This document shows, one piece after another, positions 18,642 through 27,924 of a DNA stretch of 64,000 bases. The translations under genes and the position numbers were made by a program. A model generated the notes under the pieces. It was not told where the DNA came from and ran no database searches. It saw only the letters and a list, made by a program, of their open reading frames with translations. Origin of the DNA: Massilia psychrophila (GTDB lineage: Bacteria; Pseudomonadota; Gammaproteobacteria; Burkholderiales; Burkholderiaceae_D); NCBI RefSeq assembly GCF_002760665.1, contig NZ_PDOB01000007.1:1-64000 (forward strand). The letters are read 5' to 3'. How positions within the stretch are numbered: position 1 is the first letter of the stretch; each line of letters begins with the position of its first letter.

Positions 18642-18817
18642 TCCCAACGTAGATTTGTCATTGCATCCGCGCGCAATTAATGCACAATATTAAGATTGCT
18701 TGCGCGCCAGGCCGGTGCAATGCAGTGCAGTGCAAAACCTGATAGTGGGCCATAATCACAGCAGTGACGGCCACTATTGTCACCTTGATACGAAACCAAG
18801 CCAAGGATCGTTGTCAT

Positions 18818-18988
18818 ATGAAAAGCAACTACAGCAACACCGCGCAACTCAAGGATTTGATGACAGTTCCGCCAATGACGGCAGCCCAGCATGCGGAAGT
18901 GATGCGCAAACGCATCCAGCACCGCAGGATGGTCGAGGAAGCAAAAGAGATGAAGAAGGCCGACTGCTGTCAGTTCGACAAGCGCTAA
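18818..18988 (+). CDS. small hypothetical protein, 56 residues
   Basis: The frame starts at the ATG at 18818, with AAGGA (18803-18807) 10 bases upstream, and encodes a basic, helical, Met- and Lys-rich protein (QHAEVMRKRIQHRRMVEEAK) ending in CCQFDKR. There is no signal peptide or membrane segment. I do not recognise the family. The spacing of charges over residues 22-50 suggests one amphipathic helix. The proper ribosome binding site and the preceding regulatory-looking repeat make it more likely than chance to be a real gene. Confidence 0.5.
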   Translation: MKSNYSNTAQLKDLMTVPPMTAAQHAEVMRKRIQHRRMVEEAKEMKKADCCQFDKR

Positions 18989-19019
18989 CCGGCGCGCTCG
19001 GCCCGGGCATTCGCCTGAG

Positions 19020-19616
19020 TCAGGCGTCGGCGGGTGGCTTCATGCCGGCCCAGCGCGGCGCCAGCGCGTGCTCGATTGCGAACAAGTCGAGCACCCGCGC
19101 CACCGTATGGTCGACCATGTCGCCGATCGATTGCGGGCGATTGTAAAAGCTCGGCAGCGGCGGAAAAATAATGCCGCCCATTTCCGTCACCGCCGTCATG
19201 TTGCGCAAGTGCGCCAGGTTGAACGGCGTTTCGCGCACCATCAACACCAGTCGGCGGCGCTCCTTGAGCACCACGTCGGCGGCGCGCGCGATCAGGTTGT
19301 CGGACAAGCCCAGCGCCACCGCGGCCAGGGTTTTCATCGAGCACGGCGCGACGACCATGCCGTCGGACTGGAACGAACCGCTGGCGATCGCGGCGCCGAC
19401 GTCGCGGTTCTTGTGCACCACATTGGCCAGCGCCTCGACATCGCGCCGCTGCATGCCCACTTCCTGGTGCAAGGTCAGGTTGGCGGCGTCGGAAATGACC
19501 AAGTGCGTCTCGACGCCGCCAATTGCCGCCAGTTGCTGCAGCAGCCGCACCCCATACACCGCGCCAGTGGCGCCGGTGATGGCAATGACCAGCCGCCGCG
19601 GCCGCGAATCAGGCAT
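19020..19616 (-). CDS. ubiX: flavin prenyltransferase
   Basis: A 198-residue UbiX/Pad1-type enzyme that attaches a dimethylallyl group to FMN, making the prenylated flavin cofactor of UbiD decarboxylases in ubiquinone synthesis or aromatic acid breakdown. [12 protein letters not shown] (about 14-25) is the FMN-binding loop, [14 protein letters not shown] the mid-protein motif, and [13 protein letters not shown] the segment with the conserved Arg and Glu. The start overlaps the end of grxD by 8 bases, so it is probably translated from the grxD message. No ubiD gene is in the window. Confidence 0.94.
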   Translation of the reverse strand: MPDSRPRRLVIAITGATGAVYGVRLLQQLAAIGGVETHLVISDAANLTLHQEVGMQRRDVEALANVVHKNRDVGAAIASGSFQSDGMVVAPCSMKTLAAVALGLSDNLIARAADVVLKERRRLVLMVRETPFNLAHLRNMTAVTEMGGIIFPPLPSFYNRPQSIGDMVDHTVARVLDLFAIEHALAPRWAGMKPPADA

Positions 19617-19920
19617 CGAGCAAGGTTTTGAGTTCGCCCGATGCGAACATCTCGTTCATGATGTCGGTGCCGCCGACGAATTCGCCCTTCACGTACAGCT
19701 GGGGAACGGTCGGCCAGTTCGAAAAATCCTTGATTCCCTGACGCACTTCCGGATCGTCCAGCACGTTGACGGTGGCGATGTTCTCGACGCCGCAGGCTTT
19801 CAGGATCTGGATCGCGCGGCCGGAAAAGCCGCATTGCGGGAACTGGGCAGTGCCCTTCATGAACAATACGACCGGGGTGGTGCTGACGGTCTCTTTGATC
19901 CAGGTTTGTACGTCGCTCAT
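19609..19920 (-). CDS. grxD: monothiol glutaredoxin
   Basis: A 103-residue Grx4-type protein with the single-cysteine active site CGFS at about residues 30-33. [16 protein letters not shown] binds glutathione and supports the call. Members carry and deliver [2Fe-2S] clusters, often with BolA-family partners; a BolA protein is encoded at 41638-41874. Expected cytoplasmic. It leads ubiX in a two-gene unit. Confidence 0.96.
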   Translation of the reverse strand: MSDVQTWIKETVSTTPVVLFMKGTAQFPQCGFSGRAIQILKACGVENIATVNVLDDPEVRQGIKDFSNWPTVPQLYVKGEFVGGTDIMNEMFASGELKTLLDA

Positions 19921-20008
19921 GGCTGCCTCGGTGAAAAAAATGAATGGATGACGGCATTTTATAAGAAAACGCCGCTGCTAGTGGCGGCAGCAGGAAATTG
20001 CTTGCCGA

Positions 20009-22372
20009 TCAGCCGCGCAGCTTGGCGAACGCTGCCGCCATGCTGCCACTGGCCGGCGCCGGCGACTTCTCTTGCTTCTGGTGCTGCGCCAAGCGCTTGC
20101 CATCCACGCGGTCGCCGCGCTGCTCGACCTTCGCACCCGGCTGCGGCGCGCTGTCGGTCAGGCGCATCGTCAGCGCGATGCGCTTTCTCTTCTCGTCGAC
20201 TTCCATCACCTTCACCCGCACCACCTGGCCGGCTTTTACCACCGAATGCGGATCTTTTACGAACGTGTTCGACAGCGCCGAAATATGCACCAGCCCGTCC
20301 TGGTGCACGCCGATGTCGACAAAGGCGCCAAACGCCGCCACGTTGGTCACCACGCCTTCCAGGATCATGTCGGGGCGCAGGTCGCGCAGCTGCTCGACGC
20401 CTTCCTTGAAGGTTGCGGTGGTAAATTCCGGCCGCGGATCGCGTCCCGGCTTTTCCAGCTCCCTCAAAATGTCGGTAATTGTCGGCACGCCGAATTTATC
20501 GTCCGCGTAGCGTGCCGGATCGAGCGTTTTCAGCAGCGCCGCGTCGCCGATCACCGCCTTCATGTCGCGCTCAATATCGGCCAGGATTTTTTCGACCAGC
20601 GGATACGATTCCGGGTGCACCGCCGAAGCGTCGAGCGGATTGGCGCTGCCCATCACGCGCAGGAAACCGGCCGCCTGTTCGAAGGTTTTTTCGCCCAGCC
20701 GCGGCACCGCTTTTAGCGCGGCGCGCGAAGCGAACGCGCCTTTCAGGTCGCGGTAGGTGACGATGCTTTGGGCCACGGAGGACGACAGGCCCGACACGCG
20801 CGCCAGCAGCGGCGCCGACGCCGTGTTGACGTCGACGCCGACCGCGTTGACGCAATCCTCGACGACTGCGTCGAGCGAGCGGGCCAGCTGGCTTTGCGAC
20901 ACGTCGTGCTGGTACTGGCCGACGCCGATCGACTTCGGATCGATTTTTACCAGTTCGGCCAGCGGATCTTGCAGCCGGCGCGCGATCGATACCGCGCCGC
21001 GCAGCGACACGTCCATGTCGGGCAGCTCGCGCGAGGCGAATTCGGAGGCCGAGTACACCGAGGCGCCCGCTTCCGAGACGACGATCTTGGTCAATGTGAG
21101 TTCAGGCAGTTGCTTGATCAGGTCCTGCGCCAGCTTGTCGGTTTCGCGCGAGGCGGTGCCGTTGCCGATCGAGATCAAGGACACCTTGTGCTTGGCCGCC
21201 AGCTGGCCGAGCAGGTGCAGCGAGCCGTCCCAGTCGTTCCTCGGCTGGTGCGGGTAGATCACCGCGGTGTCGACCACCTTGCCGGTGGCATCCACCACCG
21301 CCACCTTGACGCCGGTGCGCAGGCCCGGATCGAGGCCCATGGTGGCGCGCGGGCCGGCCGGCGCGGCAAGCAAGAGCGCCTTCAAGTTCAGCGCGAACAC
21401 GTTGATCGCATCAAGTTCGGCTTTTTCGCGCAGCGCGCCCATCAACTCGGTCTCGAGGTGCATGAAGCTTTTCACGCGCCAGGTCCAGCGCGCGGTGTCA
21501 AGCAGCCACTTGTCGGCCGGGCGGCCCAGGTTCTTGATGCCGAAGCGCGCCGTGATGCGCCCTTCGCAGGGATTGTGCGGGGCGTCCCATTTCGGCTTCT
21601 CCGGCTCGGTGTCGAGCCGCAGGACGACGTCGAGCATGCCTTCGCGGCGCCCGCGCAGCAGCGCCAGCGCGCGGTGCGACGGCACCGTGCCGAGCGTTTC
21701 CGAATAGTCGAAGTAGTCGGCGAATTTTTCGCCCTCGTCCTCTTTGCCGGCGACCACTTTCGAGGCGACGATGCCGTGCTCGCGCACGTACTCACGCAGC
21801 GCCTGCAGCAACGTTGCGTCTTCGGCGAAGCGCTCCATCAAAATCTGGCGCGCGCCATCCAGCGCCGCCTTGATGTCCGCCACGCCGGGATTGTTGCCGT
21901 TGCCGTCGTCGCTGACAAACGCCTCGCGCAGGTAGCTAGCCGCTTCCTCTTCGGGATGGACGGTCGGATCGGCCAGCAAGCCGTCGGCCAGCGGCGCCAG
22001 CCCCGCCTCGATCGCGATCTGCGCCTTGGTGCGGCGCTTCTGTTTATATGGCAAATAAAGGTCTTCGAGGCGGGTCTTGTCGAGCGCATGGGTGACGGCG
22101 TCCAGCAGGATCGGGGTCATCTTGTTCTGTTCGGTGATCGAGGCGATGATCGCCGCGCGCCGGTCCTCCAGTTCGCGCAGGTAGCGCAGCCGCTCTTCCA
22201 GCAAGCGCAGCTGGATGTCGTCGAGGCCGCCGGTCGCTTCCTTGCGGTAACGCGCAATAAACGGCACGGTGGCGCCTTCGTCGAGCAGGGCGATGGCGGC
22301 GGCAACCTGCACCGGTTTGGCGGCAAGTTCAAGGGCAAGGCGTTGTTCGATAGTTGGGAGCATGGGGGCCAT
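20009..22372 (-). CDS. tex: Tex family RNA-binding protein
   Basis: A 787-residue protein of the Tex/YhgF family, which binds nucleic acid and is linked to transcription. The N-terminal helical domain ([26 protein letters not shown], read over residues 7-32) is followed by a YqgF/RNase H-like domain ([17 protein letters not shown], about 340), helix-hairpin-helix segments ([20 protein letters not shown], about 500) and a C-terminal S1 RNA-binding domain ([20 protein letters not shown], about 650-720). The tail is low complexity. The start may be the first ATG or the one 3 codons later; neither has a strong ribosome binding site. Confidence 0.95.
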   Translation of the reverse strand: MAPMLPTIEQRLALELAAKPVQVAAAIALLDEGATVPFIARYRKEATGGLDDIQLRLLEERLRYLRELEDRRAAIIASITEQNKMTPILLDAVTHALDKTRLEDLYLPYKQKRRTKAQIAIEAGLAPLADGLLADPTVHPEEEAASYLREAFVSDDGNGNNPGVADIKAALDGARQILMERFAEDATLLQALREYVREHGIVASKVVAGKEDEGEKFADYFDYSETLGTVPSHRALALLRGRREGMLDVVLRLDTEPEKPKWDAPHNPCEGRITARFGIKNLGRPADKWLLDTARWTWRVKSFMHLETELMGALREKAELDAINVFALNLKALLLAAPAGPRATMGLDPGLRTGVKVAVVDATGKVVDTAVIYPHQPRNDWDGSLHLLGQLAAKHKVSLISIGNGTASRETDKLAQDLIKQLPELTLTKIVVSEAGASVYSASEFASRELPDMDVSLRGAVSIARRLQDPLAELVKIDPKSIGVGQYQHDVSQSQLARSLDAVVEDCVNAVGVDVNTASAPLLARVSGLSSSVAQSIVTYRDLKGAFASRAALKAVPRLGEKTFEQAAGFLRVMGSANPLDASAVHPESYPLVEKILADIERDMKAVIGDAALLKTLDPARYADDKFGVPTITDILRELEKPGRDPRPEFTTATFKEGVEQLRDLRPDMILEGVVTNVAAFGAFVDIGVHQDGLVHISALSNTFVKDPHSVVKAGQVVRVKVMEVDEKRKRIALTMRLTDSAPQPGAKVEQRGDRVDGKRLAQHQKQEKSPAPASGSMAAAFAKLRG

Positions 22373-22794
22373 CTTGATGAGTCAAGCCTGGAATGATACG
22401 CAATCGCGGCCAAACCGCCAGGTTTGACAAATTTGATGTGTGCCGATAGCCGGCAGGCGGGCCGTTGTCAAATTTTCGCGAAGGTTGATCTTTCTCAACA
22501 TTACAGCGCGCCGCCATTGGCAGGGATACGACAATCGACCAGCCTGCCGATCGGCGCGCGGGTCCGCCCCTGTTGCACTGACCGGCTTGTTTTGGTGGCG
22601 GTTTGGAGCGATGATGTCAGACCGGCTCGTCCGGCAAAGGCACAAACCGCACGGACGCGCTCTGACACAAAGCTTTGGCTAGGTGGTAATGCAGCCTGTT
22701 GCATCCAGTAATGTTTTTCTTTAGCGTGCGATCCTCAACAAACAAGAGCCCGCAGATGACGCATAATACCGGCTCTTGCCTTTTTTGATACGGA
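22373..22794. other. divergent intergenic region, tex / SNF2 helicase
   Basis: About 420 bases between divergent genes, presumably holding both promoters, which I could not place with confidence. Just before the helicase gene, AAGAGCC (22744-22750) pairs with GGCTCTT (22771-22777) and is followed by CCTTTTTT (22779-22786). It resembles a weak intrinsic terminator or attenuator only 8 bases before the first ATG. No gene is recognisable in the short frames here. Confidence 0.4.
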
Positions 22795-25700
22795 ATGCAC
22801 AGATCTATGCGAACAATGGATTTACCGCGCGACGAACTCACTGAAGCCCCGGCAACTGCACCGGCTGCCGCACCAGCACCACCGGCAACGCCGGTCACTG
22901 GATTGCCGGCCCCGGTCGCCAGCTGGCTGCAGCGGGTCGATGCAGCCGCCCACCCGCGCCCCAAGCTCTCGGTTGAAATCAAGGATCCCAAGCTCGCCCA
23001 ATACAAGTTCGTCTACGTGCTGGCGCCAACCAGCGGCGGGCGCCACGTTGCGTTGTGCTTGTGCAAAGCCCGCTTGCGGCCGAACGGCGAAGTGGCCGCC
23101 GCCAGTCCGGTGTCCGAAGTGTTCTCGCTGTTGTCGGCGCCGCCCGCCTATCTGGAGGGTGTCGACGAGGACCTGGTGCGCTTTTTTATTGCCATGCGCA
23201 GCGGCGCTTCGCAAAGCAGCAGCGCGACCGAGCCGAAGGGCAAGATCGGCGCGATCCTGCTGCAAATGTTGCTCGAACAAGACAAGCTGCTGTGGGCGAA
23301 TTCTTGGCCCGACATGGCCAGCGGCCTGGTCTATCCGCTGCAGGCCGGGCCGATGCGCAAGGCCAACCTGGTGTGGCGTGACGAAGGCCGCACCGCCCGC
23401 CTCGGCTGGCAGGTGGCGCCGGCGCCGGGCGCCACCCACAACGCGGCCGACCAGATCGACTACATGCTGCCGACCGATCCGCCGTGGTATATCGACAACC
23501 TGTCGTGCGGCGCGCTGGAACTGAACCGCGGCGGCGTCGACATCTCGTTGGCCGAGTTGCAGGCGCTGGTGGCGCAGGCGCCTGCACTCGCCGGCAACGA
23601 CAAGCGCCGCGTCTCGCAACTGCTGCTGGCGCATGGCCTGCAGGGGCTGATGCCGCTGCCGCAACCGTTGACCCAGCGCCTGCGCGGCGACGTCAAGCCA
23701 CGCCCCTACCTGTTGCTCGATTCGGTGCAACTGGCCGACGGCGCGACGCCGCGCTGGCACGATGTCGCAGTGCTTTCCTACGATTACGACGGCGAACGCG
23801 TCGCGTTCGACCCGGACCAGCGCGTGGTGCGCCAGGTTGGCGACGTCACCGAAGTGATCGCGCGCGACGCCGATGCCGAAGCAGCGGCGCTGGCGGCGCT
23901 GGCGGAGCTTGGCTTTCGCAAGCCGGCCACGGCGCCCCTGAGCGGCCTGGCCGGCGCGCTACAGCTCGACAGCCAGGCCCATTGGCTGCGCTTCGCCGAG
24001 GGCGACCTCGATCTGCTGCTGGAGACCGGCTGGCACGTGCAGCGCTCCAAGCATTACCGCTACGACGTGGTGGCGGTGGAAGACTGGTACGCCCAGATCG
24101 ACCAGCCGGCCGAGGCGGGCAACGCCTGGTTCGAGCTCGAACTGGGCATCGTCGTCAATCAGAAGCGGGTACCGCTGCTGCCGGTGCTGGTGCAACTGAT
24201 CCGCAGCGCGCCGAGCGACTTCGACCCGGACGTGCTGGCCGCGCACGGCGAGGCCGACCAGATGCTGGCGACGTTACCGGACGGGCTGCGGGTGGCGCTG
24301 CCGTGGGGCCGCCTAAAACCCATCCTCGGCGCCCTGGGCGAATTGTATTTCAGCGACAAGATCAAAAATAAGGTCCGGCTGTCGACGCTCGACGCCGGCC
24401 GGCTCGAGGAACTGGCGCGCGGCACACAGTTGCGCTGGTTTGGCGGCGAGCGGCTGCGCGAGACCGGTCGCAAGCTCAGCTTGTTCGGGGCGGTCCAGAA
24501 AGTGGCGGCCCCGGCCGGCTTGCGGGCGACCCTGCGCGACTATCAGGCCGACGGCCTGGCGTGGATGCAGTTCCTGCGCGAATACGACCTGGCCGGTATT
24601 TTGGCCGACGACATGGGCCTGGGCAAGACGGTGCAAACCCTGGCCCACATCCTGGTCGAAAAGGAAGCCGGCCGTTTGACCTGTCCGGCGCTGGTGATCG
24701 CCCCGACCAGCTTGATGACCAATTGGCAGGAGGAGGCGGCGCGCTTCGCGCCTGGCTTGCGCGTGCTGCTGCTGCAAGGCAAGGAGCGGCTCGACCTGTT
24801 CGACCAGATCGACGCGGCCGACCTGGTGCTGACCACCTACGCGCTGCTGCCGCGCGACGAGGAAAAACTGCGCGAGCACGCCTACCACCTGGTCATCCTC
24901 GACGAATCGCATTACATCAAGAACAACCGTTCGAAGGCGGCCCAGAGCGCCGGCCTGCTGACGTCGCGCCATCGGCTGTGCCTGACGGGCACGCCGCTCG
25001 AAAACCACCTCGGCGAACTGTGGTCGCAGTTTCACTTTTTGCTGCCGGGCCTGCTGAACGACGAAAAAACCTTCAACAGCCAGTTCCGCCACCCGATCGA
25101 GCGCCAGGACGACCCGCTGCGGCGGGCGTTACTGAACCGCCGCATCAAGCCATTTTTACTGCGCCGTACCAAGGACAACGTGGCCAAAGAATTGCCGCCT
25201 AAAACGGAAATGGTGCGCAAGGTCGAGCTGTCGGGGGCTCAGCGCGACCTGTACGAAACGGTGCGTCTGGCGATGGACAAGAAGGTGCGCGACGAGATCG
25301 ACAAAAAAGGCGTGGCGCGCAGCCAGATCGTGATCCTCGAGGCGCTGCTCAAGCTGCGCCAGGTCTGCTGCGACCCGCGCCTGGTCAAGACCTTGCCTGC
25401 CAAAAAGCAGGGCAGCGGCTCGGCCAAGCTGATCGACCTGATGCAGATGGTTGACGACCTGCTCGACGAAGGCCGCAAGATCCTGGTGTTTTCCCAGTTC
25501 ACCAGCATGCTGGCGCTGATCGAGGAAGAACTCGACGCGCGCCGCATCCCCTATGCGCTTCTCACCGGCGACACCCGCGACCGCGCCGCCCAGGTGGCCG
25601 CCTTCCAGCAGGGTGCGGTGCCGATTTTTCTGATCAGCCTGAAGGCCGGCGGGGTCGGCCTGAACCTGACCGCGGCCGACACCGTGATCCACTACGATCC

Positions 25701-25935
25701 GTGGTGGAACCCGCAAGCCGAGAACCAGGCCACCGACCGCGCTTGGCGCATCGGCCAGGACAAGCCGGTGTTCGTCTACAAGCTGATCGCCAAGGGAACG
25801 CTGGAAGAAAAAATCCAGCTGCTGCAGCAAAAGAAAGCGGACCTGGCACAATCGATCCTGGCCGACGGCGAATCGCACAAGATGGTGCTGACGCAGGACG
25901 ACCTGCAGGCGATCTTCGCCCCTCTCGAGGAATAG
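22795..25935 (+). CDS. SNF2-family DEAD-box-like ATPase/helicase
   Basis: A protein of up to 1046 residues. The N-terminal 590 or so residues begin with a Pro/Ala-rich linker and have no motif I recognise. The Swi2/Snf2 ATPase core follows: Walker A GLGKT (608-612), Walker B DESH (703-706), TGTPLENHLGELWSQ, and the second lobe with DPWWNPQAENQATDRAWRIGQ (read from about 962). Such proteins translocate on double-stranded DNA to remodel protein-DNA complexes; the bacterial relatives RapA and HepA act on RNA polymerase. No SWIM zinc finger is visible. Starts at 22795, 22807 and 22816 are all possible; none has a clear ribosome binding site. A histidine kinase gene starts 17 bases after the stop. 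Confidence 0.9.
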   Translation: MHRSMRTMDLPRDELTEAPATAPAAAPAPPATPVTGLPAPVASWLQRVDAAAHPRPKLSVEIKDPKLAQYKFVYVLAPTSGGRHVALCLCKARLRPNGEVAAASPVSEVFSLLSAPPAYLEGVDEDLVRFFIAMRSGASQSSSATEPKGKIGAILLQMLLEQDKLLWANSWPDMASGLVYPLQAGPMRKANLVWRDEGRTARLGWQVAPAPGATHNAADQIDYMLPTDPPWYIDNLSCGALELNRGGVDISLAELQALVAQAPALAGNDKRRVSQLLLAHGLQGLMPLPQPLTQRLRGDVKPRPYLLLDSVQLADGATPRWHDVAVLSYDYDGERVAFDPDQRVVRQVGDVTEVIARDADAEAAALAALAELGFRKPATAPLSGLAGALQLDSQAHWLRFAEGDLDLLLETGWHVQRSKHYRYDVVAVEDWYAQIDQPAEAGNAWFELELGIVVNQKRVPLLPVLVQLIRSAPSDFDPDVLAAHGEADQMLATLPDGLRVALPWGRLKPILGALGELYFSDKIKNKVRLSTLDAGRLEELARGTQLRWFGGERLRETGRKLSLFGAVQKVAAPAGLRATLRDYQADGLAWMQFLREYDLAGILADDMGLGKTVQTLAHILVEKEAGRLTCPALVIAPTSLMTNWQEEAARFAPGLRVLLLQGKERLDLFDQIDAADLVLTTYALLPRDEEKLREHAYHLVILDESHYIKNNRSKAAQSAGLLTSRHRLCLTGTPLENHLGELWSQFHFLLPGLLNDEKTFNSQFRHPIERQDDPLRRALLNRRIKPFLLRRTKDNVAKELPPKTEMVRKVELSGAQRDLYETVRLAMDKKVRDEIDKKGVARSQIVILEALLKLRQVCCDPRLVKTLPAKKQGSGSAKLIDLMQMVDDLLDEGRKILVFSQFTSMLALIEEELDARRIPYALLTGDTRDRAAQVAAFQQGAVPIFLISLKAGGVGLNLTAADTVIHYDPWWNPQAENQATDRAWRIGQDKPVFVYKLIAKGTLEEKIQLLQQKKADLAQSILADGESHKMVLTQDDLQAIFAPLEE

Positions 25936-25952
25936 GACCGATCGATGACTCA

Positions 25953-27110
25953 ATGACAGCGACCGCCGGCGCCGACCAGTTCCGCACGATTGCCGAGATT
26001 GGCGGCGATGTCGCCTGGATCGTCGATTGCGCCAACGGTTTGCCGCGCTATATCAGCCCGTGCCTCGAACAGCTGCTCGGCTACAACTTCGACGATGTTT
26101 ACGACCAGATGAACGGGGGCGCTCCGGATAGCGCGCTGGCCTGCCTGTGCGCCGGCCTGCCGGCGCGGCTGGCGCGCTATGCCGCCGGCGACCTGGCGCG
26201 CGTGCGCGTGGTGCGCCAGTTCGACCAGCCGCACCGCGACGGCCGCCTGGTGCCGGTCGAAGTCGTCTCCAGCTTGCTGTTCGACGCCGCCGGCCGCCCT
26301 GACGTGCTCGTTGGCATCGTGCGCGACCTGACGGTGCAACGTGAGCGCGAGGCCGAACAGCGCCGCTTCGCCGGCATGCTGAACCATGAGTTTCGCACCC
26401 CGCTGTCGACCATCGACGGCGCCATCCAGCGGCTCGAATCGACCGGCGCCAACGCCGACGGGCCAACGCGCGAACGTTACCGCAGGATCTCGACAGCGGT
26501 CGAGCGCCTGATCGGCATGCTCGACGATTACCTGTCGCCCGAGCGCGTCGAGCAGATCGGCGGCAAGCGCCCCGCCGACAGCATCGACCCGCGCCAGTTG
26601 CTGGGTGACGCCGGCGGGTGGGTAGTGGCGGCCGGGCACCGCGTGACCCTCGATTTCGGCGACCTGCCCGCCAGCCTGCGCTGCGAACCCCAGGGTGTGC
26701 GGCTGGCCTTGAAAGTATTGGTCGATAACGCCTTGCAGTACGGGCCGGTCGAGGCGCCTGTTGCGCTGTCGGGCCGGCGCGCCGGCGGCGGCGTTGAGCT
26801 GCTGGTGCGTGACTTCGGCTGCGGGGTGCCGGCGGCGGAAACGGCGCAGATTTTCGCCAGGTCCTGGCGCGGCAGCAATGCCGGCGCGCGGCCTGGCTCC
26901 GGGCTGGGGCTGTACATGGCGCGCTCGGTGATCGAAGTGCACGGCGGCATGTTAAGTGTGCGCAACGCTGAACCGGAAGGCGCCGAATTTCGCATCTGGC
27001 TGCCGGTACGTCAGTCGACAGGGAAAAATGTTGCATCTAGCGGTCACACAAGTGATAATTCCGGTAACAATTACAGGTTGGCACCGGGTATCAAAAATAC
27101 CGGGGGTTAA
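25953..27110 (+). CDS. PAS-domain sensor histidine kinase
   Basis: A 385-residue kinase without a membrane segment or signal peptide, so it is expected to sense in the cytoplasm. A PAS domain covers about 8-125 (YISPCLEQLLGYNFDDVY). The phosphoacceptor His is about residue 145 in MLNHEFRTPLSTIDG. The N box is LVDNALQYGP (about 254-263), with G boxes DFGCGVP and GSGLGLYMARSVIEVHGG. The ATG at 25953 overlaps the stop of a 3-codon frame (ATG ACT CAA TGA, 25945-25956) that has its own AGGA 7 bases upstream, so translation may be re-initiated. It follows the SNF2 gene by 17 bases and precedes its likely partner response regulator. Confidence 0.9.
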   Translation: MTATAGADQFRTIAEIGGDVAWIVDCANGLPRYISPCLEQLLGYNFDDVYDQMNGGAPDSALACLCAGLPARLARYAAGDLARVRVVRQFDQPHRDGRLVPVEVVSSLLFDAAGRPDVLVGIVRDLTVQREREAEQRRFAGMLNHEFRTPLSTIDGAIQRLESTGANADGPTRERYRRISTAVERLIGMLDDYLSPERVEQIGGKRPADSIDPRQLLGDAGGWVVAAGHRVTLDFGDLPASLRCEPQGVRLALKVLVDNALQYGPVEAPVALSGRRAGGGVELLVRDFGCGVPAAETAQIFARSWRGSNAGARPGSGLGLYMARSVIEVHGGMLSVRNAEPEGAEFRIWLPVRQSTGKNVASSGHTSDNSGNNYRLAPGIKNTGG

Positions 27111-27136
27111 TAAAACACAATAAAAATGGCCAACCC

Positions 27137-27817
27137 ATGACGCAGATATTGATTGTTGAAGACAACGGCGACTACGCCGGAGACATGGCCGAGTTCCTGA
27201 CCGAGCTCGATCATGAGGTGACGATTGCCACCACCGCGGGGGAAATGTGGGCTGCGCTGACCAGGACGCCGGCGGCGGTGGTGGTGCTCGACCTTGGCCT
27301 GCCGGACGAGGACGGCTTCAACGTGATTCCCCGCATGCGCCAGCTGTACCCGGAGATTGGCCTGCTGGTGCTGACCGGCCGGGTTGCCTTCGACAACCGT
27401 ATTCTCGGCCTGCGCCTGGGCGCTGACCATTACCTCACTAAACCGATCAAGTTCCCCGAGCTGGCCGCCCACATTGAGGCGCTCGACCGGCGCGTGCGCC
27501 CGCAAGAGCCGACCCCGGCGCCAAGCAAGTGGAACCTGCGAGTAAGTGCTCGCCAACTCGAGCTGATGGGCACGGTGATCGACCTCACCGAGAAGGAATG
27601 CAACTTCCTCCACCTGCTGACCATCAACACCCGTCCGGTACCGCGCCAGACCATCGTCGCCGGCATGGGCAGTGACGATCCGGACGCCAGCCGCCGGGTC
27701 GACATGCTGGTGTATCGTCTGCGTAAGAAAGCGCGCAGCGGCCTCGGCCAAGACCTGCCGCTGCGCAGCGCCTACGGCGAAGGCTACAGTTTGTCGGCGG
27801 GTTTTACGCTGTCGTAG
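27137..27817 (+). CDS. OmpR/PhoB-type response regulator
   Basis: A 226-residue two-component regulator. The receiver domain (1-120) has the acidic pocket VEDN, phospho-acceptor Asp52 in VVLDLGLPDEDG and the conserved Lys in YLTKPI. The C-terminal domain (about 130-226) is a winged helix (IDLTEKECNFLHLL, VDMLVYRLRKKA, LRSAYGEGY) that binds DNA. It starts 26 bases after the kinase gene and almost certainly takes its phosphate from it. The target genes are not evident. Confidence 0.93.
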   Translation: MTQILIVEDNGDYAGDMAEFLTELDHEVTIATTAGEMWAALTRTPAAVVVLDLGLPDEDGFNVIPRMRQLYPEIGLLVLTGRVAFDNRILGLRLGADHYLTKPIKFPELAAHIEALDRRVRPQEPTPAPSKWNLRVSARQLELMGTVIDLTEKECNFLHLLTINTRPVPRQTIVAGMGSDDPDASRRVDMLVYRLRKKARSGLGQDLPLRSAYGEGYSLSAGFTLS

Positions 27818-27845
27818 ACTGCTTGCGCGGGTGATCGAAAGGCGT

Positions 27846-27870
27846 GAGATTAAATAGGGACAGGTTAATG
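27846..27870. repeat. left inverted repeat of the transposase-like unit
   Basis: The 25-base stretch centres on TAAATAGGGACAGGTTAATG. Its complement recurs at 28688-28712 beyond the transposase-like gene, identical except for two single-base gaps and one substitution. GGGACAGG-type repeats beside genes of this family are known from many proteobacteria. Confidence 0.75.
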
Positions 27871-27924
27871 GGGCGTCCGGTAAAATAGGTCTCGCTCCAC
27901 TTCCTGCGCCCCGCTATCGACTTT

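Noticed and set aside
20768-22396. A 542-codon plus-strand frame opposite tex
   Set aside because: Same reason: tex is unambiguous on the minus strand, and the antisense product is Arg/Gln/His-rich with no family resemblance.
22744-22786. Hairpin with T run before the first SNF2 gene as a terminator or attenuator
   Set aside because: The stem is only 7 bp with a 20-base loop, and no gene on the plus strand precedes it. Noted in the intergenic entry only.
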